From Flavobacterium sp. MDT1-60 (GTDB lineage: Bacteria > Bacteroidota > Bacteroidia > Flavobacteriales > Flavobacteriaceae): DNA of 64,000 nt. The notes beneath the pieces were generated by a model that worked only from the letters and a program-made list of their open reading frames with translations, ran no database searches and was not told where the DNA came from. This document shows positions 45,810 to 54,695 of this stretch, one piece after another; the first letter of the stretch is position 1, and every line of letters begins with the position of its first letter. The stretch covers positions 3,162,001 through 3,226,000 of the forward strand of contig NZ_CP062159.1 of assembly GCF_014844035.1 (NCBI RefSeq), written 5' to 3'. A program made the position numbers and the translations under genes.

Positions 45810-48143
45810 ATGGATTTTAAAAAAGAATTTTTAAAGTATTTACAGTATTGGCCTTGGTTTTTGCTAAGCTTAATTTTATGTGTAGGCGCCGCTTTTATTT
45901 TTATCAAAATAGTACCACCAACATACCAAACTTCAGCTTCGATTTTTATAGATAAAAAGCAAGAAGACACAACAAAAATAATTACCATCACTACGAATCA
46001 AAAAAATGATGAAGATAATTTAGAGGAAGAAATCCGGCTAATTACCTCCAATGAATTTTTGATGGATGTAGTAAAAAATGTCAATTTAAATATCAGTTAT
46101 TTTGAAAAAGTATATACAATACAAAATAATAATGTAAATGAAGTTCCTTTCATTTTAAAACTTACGGTTTCTAATGATTCGTTACCACAAATTTCTTATG
46201 AAATTAAAGTAAATAGAGAAGGATTTACTATTACTGATCCTGATACCGAAAAAAAATATGATATTAAGGGATATGATGGAGACCAAGTTATCAAAGGTTT
46301 ACCATTTAAAATTCAATTATCTGCAAAAGCGAAGAAGAATCCAAATTATTATTTTGAGAATGAATATAAAGTAAGTCTTGAACCTACAGCTATTGCTTTA
46401 AAAAATTTAAAATCATCACTTATCGTTTTATCTGATGAAAAGTCAAAAGGAACAATAGAATTAAATCATACTGGTTCAAGCCCTATACTTTCAAGAAAAA
46501 TATTAAATGAAATTATCGTTTTGCTGGATAAAAATATTGTTATCAACAAGCAAAAATTATTTACAAATACAGTTTCTTACTTAAATCAAAGAATAAAAAG
46601 TTTCACTAAAGAAAAAGATTCTATTGAAAGTGTAAAAGAAAAATATTTGCAAAATAATGATATAGGGGTGATGGACAATTACACTATCGAAAGAACAACC
46701 GATAGAAGTCAAAAAAAAGAAAGCTCTATGCTTAATGAAAAGCAAATTATGCTTACTAGTTATGCTATTAACGATATTAAAAGATCTGGTACTACCCAAA
46801 CTTTAGGTACAGATTATAATTTAGAATCACCGACAGTCAATCAAATGCTTTTAAATTATAATGCAAGACTTCTTGAGAGTGAAGTAATCTTAGAAAGAGC
46901 ACAAAAAAACAATCCCGCCTATATTACTTTAATGACCCAATTAAGTAGTCAAAAACAGCAGATATTAAATACTTTAGAAGGTTATTTAAACTTTTTGAAT
47001 CAAAACAACAGAGTTAATAAATCGGAAGAAAGCATTGCTGAATCAAAAGTTAAAAATATTCCTACGCAAGATAAAGTATTGGGCAATATCAATAGTGATC
47101 TTAGTATGAAAGAAGAAACCTATATGGTATTATTACAAAAGAAGGAAGAAGCTGTTTTGAATGGTGCGATTTTAGAATCAAATTTATATACTTTAAATGC
47201 GCCGGAAACGAATTATTCGGCAATTTTTCCGCAACCAAAATCATTTTTGCTTGGTGCTTTTATGTTTGGTTTACTCTTTCCTTTTGGATTCATATACCTT
47301 CGTTTAATCCTGGATACCAAAATACATAACGAAGACGATATTCAGAAAATAATGGCAAATGTTCCTATTTTAGGATACATTCCTAAAGTAGATAATAGTG
47401 AAAAATTAGACAACACAGCTACTTCCCGTTCTATGATAGCAGAAGCGACGCGTACCGTGGTTTCAAATATATCTTATTTACTACCCAGAAAAGAGGAAGA
47501 GAAAGGAAGAGTAATATTGTTTACTTCTTCTATTCAGGGAGAAGGAAAATCCTTTAGCGCATTTCATAATGCTATAACAGTTAGTAATCTTAATAAAAAA
47601 GTATTGCTAATTGGTGTTGATTTAAGAAATCCTCAATTGCACGATTATTTTAAAGTGGATAAAAACAAATTAGGGCTTACAAATTTCCTGTCTAATAAAA
47701 GTGATGACTGGAAAGGATTCTTGCAAAAAGATATTATGTTTTCTAAAAATCTTGATATTTTATTCACAGGAGAGGCTCCTCCTAATCCTTCACAATTAAT
47801 AACTAATTCTAACTTTGAATCCTTAATTGAAGAGGCGAAAAAGCTTTATGATTTTATAATACTTGATTCCGCACCCGTTCAAATAGTATCCGACACACTT
47901 AATTTTAGTTATTTGGCTGATGTTACCGTATTTGTAGTAAAATATGATTTTACAGATAAAAGTAATTTAGTTCACATAAATAATTTTATTAAGAAAGAGC
48001 AGTTAAAAAATGTTGGAATTCTTATAAACGGAGTAAATATGAAAACCGCGTATGGCTATGGACTAAACTATGGTTATCAGTATCAGGAAGTAAAAGTAAA
48101 GCGACCCTGGTATAAAAGAGGTCTTACTATAAAAGAAGCTTAA
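45810..48143 (+). CDS. polysaccharide co-polymerase/tyrosine autokinase (Wzc-like)
   Basis: 777 residues. N-terminal transmembrane helix (about 15-35), a Wzz-type periplasmic domain with coiled-coil stretches, a second helix near 480-500 (LLGAFMFGLLFPFGFIYL), then a BY-kinase domain with Walker A' SIQGEGKS near 575, Walker A-type VLLIGVDLRNPQL and IILDSAPVQ. The C-terminus has a tyrosine cluster (YGYGLNYGYQYQ), the autophosphorylation tail. It controls chain length and export together with the Wza-like protein. Confidence 0.93.
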   Translation: MDFKKEFLKYLQYWPWFLLSLILCVGAAFIFIKIVPPTYQTSASIFIDKKQEDTTKIITITTNQKNDEDNLEEEIRLITSNEFLMDVVKNVNLNISYFEKVYTIQNNNVNEVPFILKLTVSNDSLPQISYEIKVNREGFTITDPDTEKKYDIKGYDGDQVIKGLPFKIQLSAKAKKNPNYYFENEYKVSLEPTAIALKNLKSSLIVLSDEKSKGTIELNHTGSSPILSRKILNEIIVLLDKNIVINKQKLFTNTVSYLNQRIKSFTKEKDSIESVKEKYLQNNDIGVMDNYTIERTTDRSQKKESSMLNEKQIMLTSYAINDIKRSGTTQTLGTDYNLESPTVNQMLLNYNARLLESEVILERAQKNNPAYITLMTQLSSQKQQILNTLEGYLNFLNQNNRVNKSEESIAESKVKNIPTQDKVLGNINSDLSMKEETYMVLLQKKEEAVLNGAILESNLYTLNAPETNYSAIFPQPKSFLLGAFMFGLLFPFGFIYLRLILDTKIHNEDDIQKIMANVPILGYIPKVDNSEKLDNTATSRSMIAEATRTVVSNISYLLPRKEEEKGRVILFTSSIQGEGKSFSAFHNAITVSNLNKKVLLIGVDLRNPQLHDYFKVDKNKLGLTNFLSNKSDDWKGFLQKDIMFSKNLDILFTGEAPPNPSQLITNSNFESLIEEAKKLYDFIILDSAPVQIVSDTLNFSYLADVTVFVVKYDFTDKSNLVHINNFIKKEQLKNVGILINGVNMKTAYGYGLNYGYQYQEVKVKRPWYKRGLTIKEA

Positions 48144-48209
48144 TAATAGCCTGGCTCTACAAATCGATCTCAAACAAAAAAACTATTTATTGATATTAAA
48201 TGATAAAAA

Positions 48210-48641
48210 ATGTTTCATAAAATACTTCTGTTGATACTGTTTCTAATTATTGGTGTCGTTTTTTATTTTTCCTGGTTGCCTGATCCCAGCCTTAGAAGCG
48301 AAACCTATTTACCAAACTGGCTTTTGAATTGGAGTAATCATTATTACAATTTGCGTACTGCTATTCCTTTTATAGCTGTCGGTTTTTTACTGGAAGCCTA
48401 TACAAATTACAAGAATTCAAATGAATTAAATACTGGCAAAAAATCCAATTTCATACAAAATATATGTATTGGGGCAATAATTGTTTGCATCGCTGAGGGC
48501 GGGCAATATGTAATTCATAAAAGGAGTCCGGATTTGATGGATGTTTTTTACGGAATTATAGGAAGTATCATAGGGGCAGTAGGTTATAATTTATTTAAAA
48601 AAAATCAGAAATGCGAAACAGACATAAATTTACGTTTATAA
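48210..48641 (+). CDS. VanZ-like family membrane protein
   Basis: 143 residues with four hydrophobic segments and the VanZ-type pattern: YFSWLPDPSLRSE in the first loop, NLRTAIPFIAVGFLLE, and RSPDLMDVFYGIIGSIIGAV at the end. The molecular role of VanZ-like proteins is poorly known. In exopolysaccharide clusters they accompany export and priming genes. It overlaps the next gene by 31 bp. Confidence 0.8.
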   Translation: MFHKILLLILFLIIGVVFYFSWLPDPSLRSETYLPNWLLNWSNHYYNLRTAIPFIAVGFLLEAYTNYKNSNELNTGKKSNFIQNICIGAIIVCIAEGGQYVIHKRSPDLMDVFYGIIGSIIGAVGYNLFKKNQKCETDINLRL

Positions 48642-50011
48642 TTTGCTGTGCTATTGCAGACATGATCGCTATGGTATTTGGTACCATACTGTTTTTGAAT
48701 TTTGCAAGTGAAGAGAAGATTGGGTGGAATGCCTTATTTCTGGATAAGATGATTCCAATTACAATTTTAAGTTGGTTATTCGCGGTTACTTATTTTCAAT
48801 TATATAAAGTAAATGTTCTTTTCAGTTTAGAAATCTTTTTTCGCAATAGCTGGCGTGCTTTCTTTACACAAAGAATTCTGTGGCATAGTTACATATTTAT
48901 TTTTCAGGATAATGTATTGTACTTTTTTAGCAGCAGGGCAAATTTATTTCAAATAAGTTTTTTACTGTTCTATTTTTTGCTATCCAGAATTTTATTTACT
49001 GTAGTTATAGGACAAATTAAAGGATGGGTTTTCAAGCGTTACACAGTTGCTATATGGGGGTTTAATAAAACAAGTATCGAATTGGCATCTCATTTAGAGA
49101 GCAATTCTTTTTTTATTCATTTTGTGGGTATTCTCAACGAAAATTCTTCTGTGGAATATACAAATAATGAAGATTTTAGTGAAGCACTTTCCGAAGCTAT
49201 TGATAATGCATCTAAAGATAATATCAATGAATTATTCATTGTGTCCAAACCTGATTTTATCTCAGATTTGAATTATTTCTTTGAGCTTGGAGACAAACAT
49301 TGTATGCGTTTGAAATTTGTTCCTGATTTTTCATCCATTTCAAAAAAACATTTTAATTCCAGCCATTTAAATAATTTCCATGTTATCAAACCACGTTTTG
49401 AGCCGTTACAAAATGCCTACAATCGATTAATTAAGAGAATATTTGATATTGTTTTCAGTATGCTGGTCATTATTTTCATTTTGTCTTGGCTTTATCCTTT
49501 GCTAGCCATTCTTATTAAGAGACAAAGCAAAGGACCTGTTTTATTTAAACAAATGCGAACGGGTAAAAAAAATGAACATTTTTGGTGTTATAAATTTCGA
49601 AGCATGTATGTAAATGTGGGTGATGAAAGCGAACAAGCGAAAAGAGAAGATTCCCGAATCACATCAATTGGGAAATTTCTCCGGCGCACGAGTTTAGATG
49701 AGATGCCTCAATTTTTTAATGTCCTGATGGGAAAAATGAGTATTGTGGGACCACGTCCACATATGATTAAACATACATCAGACTACAATGGACATATTAA
49801 TAATTTTATGGTTCGTCATTTTGTCAAACCTGGAATTACCGGTCTGGCTCAGGTATCGGGACTTAGAGGGGAAACCAAAAGAATATCCGATATGAAACGC
49901 CGCGTTACTACAGACATCGAATATGTACAGCGCTGGAGTTTAATCACTGATATTAAAATTTGCTTATTAACAGTTATTGTAACCTTGAAAGGAGATAAAA
50001 ATGCTTTTTAA
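48611..50011 (+). CDS. undecaprenyl-phosphate sugar phosphotransferase (WcaJ-like priming enzyme)
   Basis: 466 residues. Four N-terminal transmembrane helices, a CoA-binding-like domain (YTVAIWGFNKTSIELASHL), a fifth hydrophobic segment (FDIVFSMLVIIFILSWLYP), then the catalytic bacterial sugar transferase domain: KQMRTGKKNEHFWCYKFRSM, RRTSLDEMPQFFNVLMGKMS and IVGPRPH. It attaches the first sugar-1-phosphate (usually glucose) to undecaprenyl phosphate, starting repeat-unit assembly. Confidence 0.92.
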   Translation: MRNRHKFTFIICCAIADMIAMVFGTILFLNFASEEKIGWNALFLDKMIPITILSWLFAVTYFQLYKVNVLFSLEIFFRNSWRAFFTQRILWHSYIFIFQDNVLYFFSSRANLFQISFLLFYFLLSRILFTVVIGQIKGWVFKRYTVAIWGFNKTSIELASHLESNSFFIHFVGILNENSSVEYTNNEDFSEALSEAIDNASKDNINELFIVSKPDFISDLNYFFELGDKHCMRLKFVPDFSSISKKHFNSSHLNNFHVIKPRFEPLQNAYNRLIKRIFDIVFSMLVIIFILSWLYPLLAILIKRQSKGPVLFKQMRTGKKNEHFWCYKFRSMYVNVGDESEQAKREDSRITSIGKFLRRTSLDEMPQFFNVLMGKMSIVGPRPHMIKHTSDYNGHINNFMVRHFVKPGITGLAQVSGLRGETKRISDMKRRVTTDIEYVQRWSLITDIKICLLTVIVTLKGDKNAF

Positions 50012-50027
50012 CTAAAAAATAGAAATT

Positions 50028-50228
50028 ATGGACATTACTAATTACTTTGTTGGTTTACTTACAGGAGTTTCTGTGACAACCTTTTTTATTGGAAAAGAAT
50101 GGTATAAATATTATACGAAATACACAATTCAACAAAAACAATTGGATCGGCTGTTGAAATTGAATGATAAAATTAAAAAAATTAAGCATTTGAGTTCGAC
50201 AGGAACTTCAAATCTTAATGTTGGTTAG
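50028..50228 (+). CDS. small single-pass membrane protein of unknown function
   Basis: 66 residues: a hydrophobic helix (YFVGLLTGVSVTTFFIG), then a basic amphipathic helix (YTIQQKQLDRLLKLNDKIKK) that could form a short coiled coil, and a polar tail. It starts 16 bp after the priming transferase and is probably the last gene of the operon. No recognised family. Confidence 0.5.
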   Translation: MDITNYFVGLLTGVSVTTFFIGKEWYKYYTKYTIQQKQLDRLLKLNDKIKKIKHLSSTGTSNLNVG

Positions 50229-50555
50229 AATCATTTTTTTATTTTAATTTTTCCCCGAATGCTTTCACAAAAACGAACCTAAGTAAGTTATGCCTTTTGT
50301 GAAGTGAAATAGTATTGACTTTATTTGATTTTGCCAAGATTGATATCAAAACTACCTATTTGCACCCAAAAGTTTGTCAAAATTTATAATTGAATTTGAT
50401 ACTAATTCTTTCCTTGGTTTAAGTATTTCTTTCCAAGGAAATGTCCTGTCAATGTATAATTAGGGTATAAATTATTATAAGAAAGACAAATACTAATTCT
50501 TAAAGATGATTAAAAAAAGAGTTTTAGTTCGGGATAATAAAAGGATTTTTTAAAA
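50229..50555. other. 327-bp intergenic region with a 9-bp inverted repeat
   Basis: No gene. TTTCCTTGG (50409-50417) and CCAAGGAAA (50433-50441) form a perfect inverted repeat with a 15-base loop and no U-run, more like a protein-binding site than a terminator. The sequence ATACTAATTCTT occurs on both sides of it. The small gene at 50556 starts 115 bp after the repeat. Confidence 0.4.
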
Positions 50556-50954
50556 ATGTTTAAAAGAAAGTTTAAAGATGAATTTGAATTTTCTGAAGAC
50601 TCTTTTTTACTAAAAAATGAAGACAAACCGGATAATTTCGATTATTCTGTATTTGTAGTATATGACTATTCAGAGCTGGTAGAATTTTTTGAATTAGATA
50701 GGATAAGTACAAATTTTATGGTTTGCTTATTTAGTAAACATCTTTACAATAGTCTATCATTGATAGAAGAAATTAAAGACTTAATTTTAATAGATGCCTC
50801 AAAAAATAAGGCAGAACTTTTTGAAGACTTGAAATTGTATTTTAAAAAATCTTCAAGTTTAATTCCAAAATTATCACGTAAAAAAAATGTAAATTCAAAC
50901 ATACCTAAAATGCAACTAGATATACTTCAAAAAGCATTGTTTTATTTAACGTAA
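50556..50954 (+). CDS. hypothetical protein, 132 residues
   Basis: No recognised family. Composition is acidic at the N-terminus and basic at the C-terminus. Alternating hydrophobic strands and helices (YSVFVVYDYSE, NFMVCLFSKHLYNSL, DLILIDASKNKAELF) suggest a small alpha/beta fold, distantly reminiscent of receiver-like domains but without a clear phospho-acceptor context. Codon use and AT content match its neighbours. It lies between the exopolysaccharide operon and the tRNA fragment. Confidence 0.5.
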   Translation: MFKRKFKDEFEFSEDSFLLKNEDKPDNFDYSVFVVYDYSELVEFFELDRISTNFMVCLFSKHLYNSLSLIEEIKDLILIDASKNKAELFEDLKLYFKKSSSLIPKLSRKKNVNSNIPKMQLDILQKALFYLT

Positions 50955-51080
50955 TTAAACTAGAAAATCAAAACAAAAAAGAAAAGTATAAAGAAAATTT
51001 AAAACTAGAATTTTGTTATAAAATTTGCTGCAAGTCACAATTGTTTTCTTGATATACTTTAAATAAAATTTAAAAAATAT

Positions 51081-51108
51081 TAGGGTTCGAATTCCTTATC
51101 GCCCACTA
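51081..51108 (+). tRNA. orphan tRNA 3'-end fragment (T-arm and acceptor strand)
   Basis: GGTTCGAATTCC is a T-loop/T-stem sequence and ATCGCCCA can be the 3' acceptor strand plus discriminator. The 5' half (GGGCGAT, D-arm, anticodon arm) is absent upstream, so this is a partial copy of about 28 nt, not a functional gene. Such fragments are left when an element integrates at a tRNA 3' end. The terminator directly after it may have been carried along with it. Confidence 0.6.
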
Positions 51109-51112
51109 AGAA

Positions 51113-51140
51113 ACTCCTTAAGAAATTAAGGAGTTTTTTT
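51113..51140 (+). terminator. strong rho-independent terminator after the tRNA fragment
   Basis: ACTCCTTAA (51113-51121), loop GAAA, TTAAGGAGT (51126-51134), then T7. A perfect 9-bp stem with a GNRA-like loop. Confidence 0.85.
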
Positions 51141-51207
51141 ATGTCTTATATTTTTGACTTGCCGTTTTGGGTACGAATTGCAAATCCGCGGTATCAGGTC
51201 TTTAGCA
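51141..51207 (+). repeat. imperfect direct repeat, copy A (AATTGCAAATCCGC type)
   Basis: Starts right at the T-run of a terminator: ATG, TCTTATATTTTTGA, then GAATTGCAAATCCGC (51175-51189) and GGTATCAGG. Copy B at 53332-53400 has the same order with about 70 percent identity by eye. The two copies bracket the 546-residue protein gene. Similar ATTACAAATCCGC sequences are, from memory, dispersed in Bacteroidota genomes. Confidence 0.55.
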
Positions 51208-51473
51208 GATATCAATCAAAATGTTGAATTAACAAAAGTAGATCACCAGATAACCAAATAGCGGAAGCATTAAAACATCCACGACTTACAAAAGGGTTTA
51301 AATGCAGCCTGCGTTAAGTAAATCCCGTAAAAAACCTCCAATAATTAGGGGGAATTCCCCCTTGTTTCAAAGGCTCTAAACTTTTAATTTAGTTTTTCAA
51401 TTCATGGCCAGAATTCAATTCGGAGTAAGTCGAAAATCCAACAAAGAGTAGACACAATTTTATTTTTAATAAA

Positions 51474-53114
51474 ATGGAAACTTTAGAAGAACAATTCAAA
51501 AACATGCATCTTCTTGACCGGGAAGAGCGCTTGAAATTACTCAGAAAAATAGATATAATTCGCCCGGGAGACCTGAGGCCTTTTTTTCCTGTACGATGGC
51601 TTTGGAAACGCTGTAATGTAAAAGTTTTAATTGTAACAGATGGGGGGTTGAATTTTGGTACGGGAGAATTTGGATTATCAGAATTTTTAACCACTTTTAA
51701 TGAATTGCAAAGATCTACCTGGTATAATTACCAGATAACACTTGGCCACAGAAGTTCTACCCCTTTTTCAAATCCTAATACATTGGTTGTAGCAACTATT
51801 CCAGGTTTTAATTTTGCTTCAAGTGTAACGCTTAATAATTTTGACCAGGTGTGGTTATTTGGTATCAATTCCGGAGCAGGCTTACCCTCTGATGAATTAG
51901 CAAAGGTTGAAGATTATATGAATAATGGAGGGGGATTGTTTGCTACAGGTGATCATGGCACTTTAGGTTCAAGTATGTGTAGTAATATACCAAGAGTGAA
52001 AGATATGAGACATTGGGCTGATTTTGGCGCAAATGAAGTGGGTATGACCCAGCCACGGAGAAACGATACAAACCGACCAAAAGCAGGTGATGCAACTTCT
52101 TTATATTTTGATAACCAATCAGACAATATCCCTCAAAATATTTCTGTAAGAATATTTGGTACAGGTCTTCCGCATCCTCTGTTATCCATAAAAAAAAGTG
52201 TTAGACCATCTGGATTGATTGATATTATGCCAGATCACCCACATGAAGGTGAATGCAAACCTGAAACATCATTTACGGCTAATGGGGTCACTGTTTCTAC
52301 TCAAAATATTGCAACATCTTTTGTTTTAGGAGGCAGCACTGTCGGAGGCGGAGCAAAAGCGCTAACTATTCCTCATTCCTTTTCTTCGATTGCTGTATGG
52401 GATGGCCGCTTGGCAAATGTTGGCCGTATCGTGGTCGATTCAACCTGGCACCATTTTGTAAATGTTAATCTAAATGGGGTTGGTTCTACTTTTAACGGAG
52501 ATGACAGACCCGGTATACAGTCCGGTTTAACCACAGCTGATTTTAATGTTATTAGACAATATTTCATGAATATTGCGCTTTGGATCACCAGAAGGAAACT
52601 AATTTTTTGTTTGAGAAAATATGTGTGGTACTATCTCTTAAAAGATTCACAACTCATAGAAGCAAGTTTGAATCATCCAATTGAAGAAAGAGAAAATATT
52701 TCAATTGCAGATTTAAACAGTATTGGAGCTTTGGCAGAAGAAATTCTATCTGAAAAATATAGTCCGGCATTTGCCAGAGATTTTTTAATCGAAGCTCTTG
52801 AACCAGTAAATCCAAATCTGGCTTATAAATTAAATATATGGAAACCTGATGACCCGGAAAAAGTTAGAGAAATAGACGACAAATACTATCAGCCTTGGGT
52901 AAATTTAGATTTTATTTTACATACTGCAATCGGAGCTGGATTTATCGCATTAAGAGATGATAAAATTATTTCTGATGAAAACGCAAGTGAAAAAGATCTG
53001 GATAGTATAATCGATGTTTTCAATAGAGGAGTACAATTTGGTTTTGATAAATCCGTAAAAAATCTAGGGGAAAGCATTAATTCTTTAACAAATGAATTAA
53101 AAATTCAACTTTAA
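51474..53114 (+). CDS. uncharacterised 546-residue protein with amidotransferase-like N-terminal domain
   Basis: No signal peptide. Residues 1-40 are helical and charged. Residues about 48-200 look like a class I glutamine amidotransferase/ThuA-like fold: VKVLIVTDGG, then QVWLFGINSGAGLPSDELAKV and MNNGGGLFATGDHGTLGSSM; a catalytic Cys at the elbow is not evident. Conserved-looking motifs continue with DNTNRP-type sequence, MPDHPHEGEC and VVDSTWHHFVNVN, rich in His/Asp that might bind metal. The last 150 residues are helical. I recall similar uncharacterised proteins in many bacteria but no function. It lies alone between direct repeats. Confidence 0.65.
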   Translation: METLEEQFKNMHLLDREERLKLLRKIDIIRPGDLRPFFPVRWLWKRCNVKVLIVTDGGLNFGTGEFGLSEFLTTFNELQRSTWYNYQITLGHRSSTPFSNPNTLVVATIPGFNFASSVTLNNFDQVWLFGINSGAGLPSDELAKVEDYMNNGGGLFATGDHGTLGSSMCSNIPRVKDMRHWADFGANEVGMTQPRRNDTNRPKAGDATSLYFDNQSDNIPQNISVRIFGTGLPHPLLSIKKSVRPSGLIDIMPDHPHEGECKPETSFTANGVTVSTQNIATSFVLGGSTVGGGAKALTIPHSFSSIAVWDGRLANVGRIVVDSTWHHFVNVNLNGVGSTFNGDDRPGIQSGLTTADFNVIRQYFMNIALWITRRKLIFCLRKYVWYYLLKDSQLIEASLNHPIEERENISIADLNSIGALAEEILSEKYSPAFARDFLIEALEPVNPNLAYKLNIWKPDDPEKVREIDDKYYQPWVNLDFILHTAIGAGFIALRDDKIISDENASEKDLDSIIDVFNRGVQFGFDKSVKNLGESINSLTNELKIQL

Positions 53115-53297
53115 TATTAATCTATTTATAGCAAATAGCTACAAAAAGAACAAATGGGACCATCTTGAGATAATAGGGCGTAACGCAAAAAAAATATAAA
53201 TAGTTAATTCTATTTTCAAGGTTGTTTTAAGTACCAATAAATATCAAAATAGGAATTAAGTGTTCAACTATAATTCTGGTGACTCCATAAAATTTTA

Positions 53298-53331
53298 AAG
53301 AGGCTGTCCGAAAAAGGACAGCCTCTTTTTT
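53298..53331 (+). terminator. strong rho-independent terminator
   Basis: AAGAGGCTGTCC (53298-53309), loop GAAAAA, GGACAGCCTCTT (53316-53327), then more T. A perfect 12-bp stem downstream of the 546-residue protein gene. Confidence 0.88.
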
Positions 53332-53400
53332 ATGCTTTATAATTTTTGAGTAACTGTGCGGATACGGATTACAAATCCGCACTATCGGGTTTTGGGCAAT
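53332..53400 (+). repeat. imperfect direct repeat, copy B (GGATTACAAATCCGC type)
   Basis: Begins at the terminator T-run with ATGCTTTATAATTTTTGA, then GGATTACAAATCCGC (53366-53380) and CTATCGGG. Internally GCGGAT (53358-53363) and ATCCGC (53375-53380) are inverted copies. Same orientation as copy A at 51141-51207. Confidence 0.55.
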
Positions 53401-53692
53401 TAGCTTAATGAAAAGATGGTTTTGTATTTGGGATGATTTGGCAAATCAGAATAATGGGCTTAATTTAGTCCCAAACCCGCTGTAGTAACGTAACGGTGTG
53501 TGAGACACTACTCTCGATACCCTGTTCCCTTCTTCTAATTCCTGGATTGGATCCGGATCTTTCAACGAAGTTATAAGCATTGAGACACCATTTCTTTAAA
53601 AAAATAAATAGCCTGTATTAACATCTATAGAAATAAAATGCTCATCACTATTCCTATTTTAGTAGATTTGTAACAAACCAAAACAACAATAG

Positions 53693-54625
53693 ATGAGTGA
53701 GAAAAATACAATCTCCATGTCATTATATGACTTATATCTGAAACTGGGCCTGTCAGTAGATATGCTTGATCCTAAGGCAGGTATTGCTGTTGTTGATTTA
53801 AAAGATGTAGGCTTTGAACTGCCGTATAAATCCCCTGCATACCGGCCTAACTATTTTTCTTTTCTATTTGTCAAGGAAGGTTCAGGACAATACACTATTG
53901 ACGATCAAACATTTGCCGCCCAGCCCGGTTCTATTTATTTTACCAATCCAAGTAATTACAGGACCTTTGAATGGAATGCCATCGAAGAAATTTACCTTAT
54001 TTGTTTTGATGAGACATTCCTCAAGGAAAACGTACATCAGGATGTATTTAATGAGTTTTCATTTCTATTAACCGAAACGGTACAGCCCAAGGTACTAAAT
54101 GTTGATTTTTATAATGAGATAGAACAATTATATCTGATGATCCACAAAGAGTATTTAGGCACATCGCCCTATAAATACAGAATTATCGGAAACCTGTTTA
54201 TTGTGCTGCTGATCAAAATAAAGGAATATTTCTGGGAAGACTATAATCCGATTTATGAAGGAAACAGATCTTCACAAATCGTAAAAGATTTTAAACGCAT
54301 GCTGGAACAGCATTACCGTGACCTGAGCAGCTCAAAAGTACAGACTGTCTTCAGGGTGCAGGATTATGCCGATGCGCAGAATCTGCACCCCAATTATTTA
54401 AGTACCGTTATCAAAACCAAGACAGGCAAGCCTATTGCAACGTGGATTGCGGACAAAACAATATCCGAAGCAAAGTCACTACTGCAGAACTCACAGCATT
54501 CCATAAAAGAAATTGCCTATTTACTGGGTTTCTCAGAAGCTGCACATTTCAGTAATTACTTTAAAAAACATACCAGTACTTCTCCCGTACTCTACCGAAA
54601 GGAGCATCTTGCCCATTCGAACTAA
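53693..54625 (+). CDS. AraC family transcriptional regulator
   Basis: 310 residues. N-terminal cupin-type sensing domain (FSFLFVKEGSGQYTIDDQTF, then PGSIYFTNPSNYRTFEW). C-terminal double HTH about 205-305 (VQDYADAQNLHPNYLSTVIK, then SIKEIAYLLGFSEAAHFSNY and FKKHTSTSPVLYR), the AraC signature. It is followed by a strong terminator and then an SDR gene whose promoter carries repeated sequence elements that also occur before the second SDR operon, so this regulator likely controls both. GC content and codon use rise from here to about 59100, suggesting acquisition. Confidence 0.92.
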   Translation: MSEKNTISMSLYDLYLKLGLSVDMLDPKAGIAVVDLKDVGFELPYKSPAYRPNYFSFLFVKEGSGQYTIDDQTFAAQPGSIYFTNPSNYRTFEWNAIEEIYLICFDETFLKENVHQDVFNEFSFLLTETVQPKVLNVDFYNEIEQLYLMIHKEYLGTSPYKYRIIGNLFIVLLIKIKEYFWEDYNPIYEGNRSSQIVKDFKRMLEQHYRDLSSSKVQTVFRVQDYADAQNLHPNYLSTVIKTKTGKPIATWIADKTISEAKSLLQNSQHSIKEIAYLLGFSEAAHFSNYFKKHTSTSPVLYRKEHLAHSN

Positions 54626-54630
54626 AATTC

Positions 54631-54664
54631 AAAGCCTGCAAATACTGATTTGCAGGCTTTTTTA
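54631..54664 (+). terminator. rho-independent terminator after the AraC gene
   Basis: AAAGCCTGCAAAT (54631-54643), loop ACTG, ATTTGCAGGCTTT (54648-54660), then TTTA. Perfect 13-bp stem separating the regulator from its probable target operon. Confidence 0.88.
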
Positions 54665-54695
54665 TGGCTTTTCTCTACTTTTTCCCTCAAAATAA

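Larger units (their letters stand above)
50955..51473. other. 519-bp non-coding stretch with mobile-element scars
   Basis: Holds the tRNA 3' fragment, its terminator and repeat copy A. The remainder (51208-51473) shows no gene; it contains GGGGGAATTCCCCC (51349-51362), a perfect GC-rich palindrome just before the 546-residue protein gene. Confidence 0.5.
53115..53692. other. 578-bp intergenic region upstream of the AraC gene
   Basis: Contains the terminator and repeat copy B. From 53401 to 53650 I see no gene. TAGATTTG at 53663-53670 matches the -7 consensus 23 bp before the AraC start codon; no good -33 element is present. Confidence 0.45.

Noticed and set aside
51020..51108. A complete tRNA gene
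   Set aside because: No D-arm, anticodon arm or matching 5' acceptor strand lies upstream of the T-arm; only a 3' fragment is present.
51141..51230. Short ORF beginning MSYIFDLPFWVRIANPRYQ
   Set aside because: It spans repeat copy A and has a counterpart in non-coding copy B; its frame is not maintained there, so it is repeat sequence rather than a gene.
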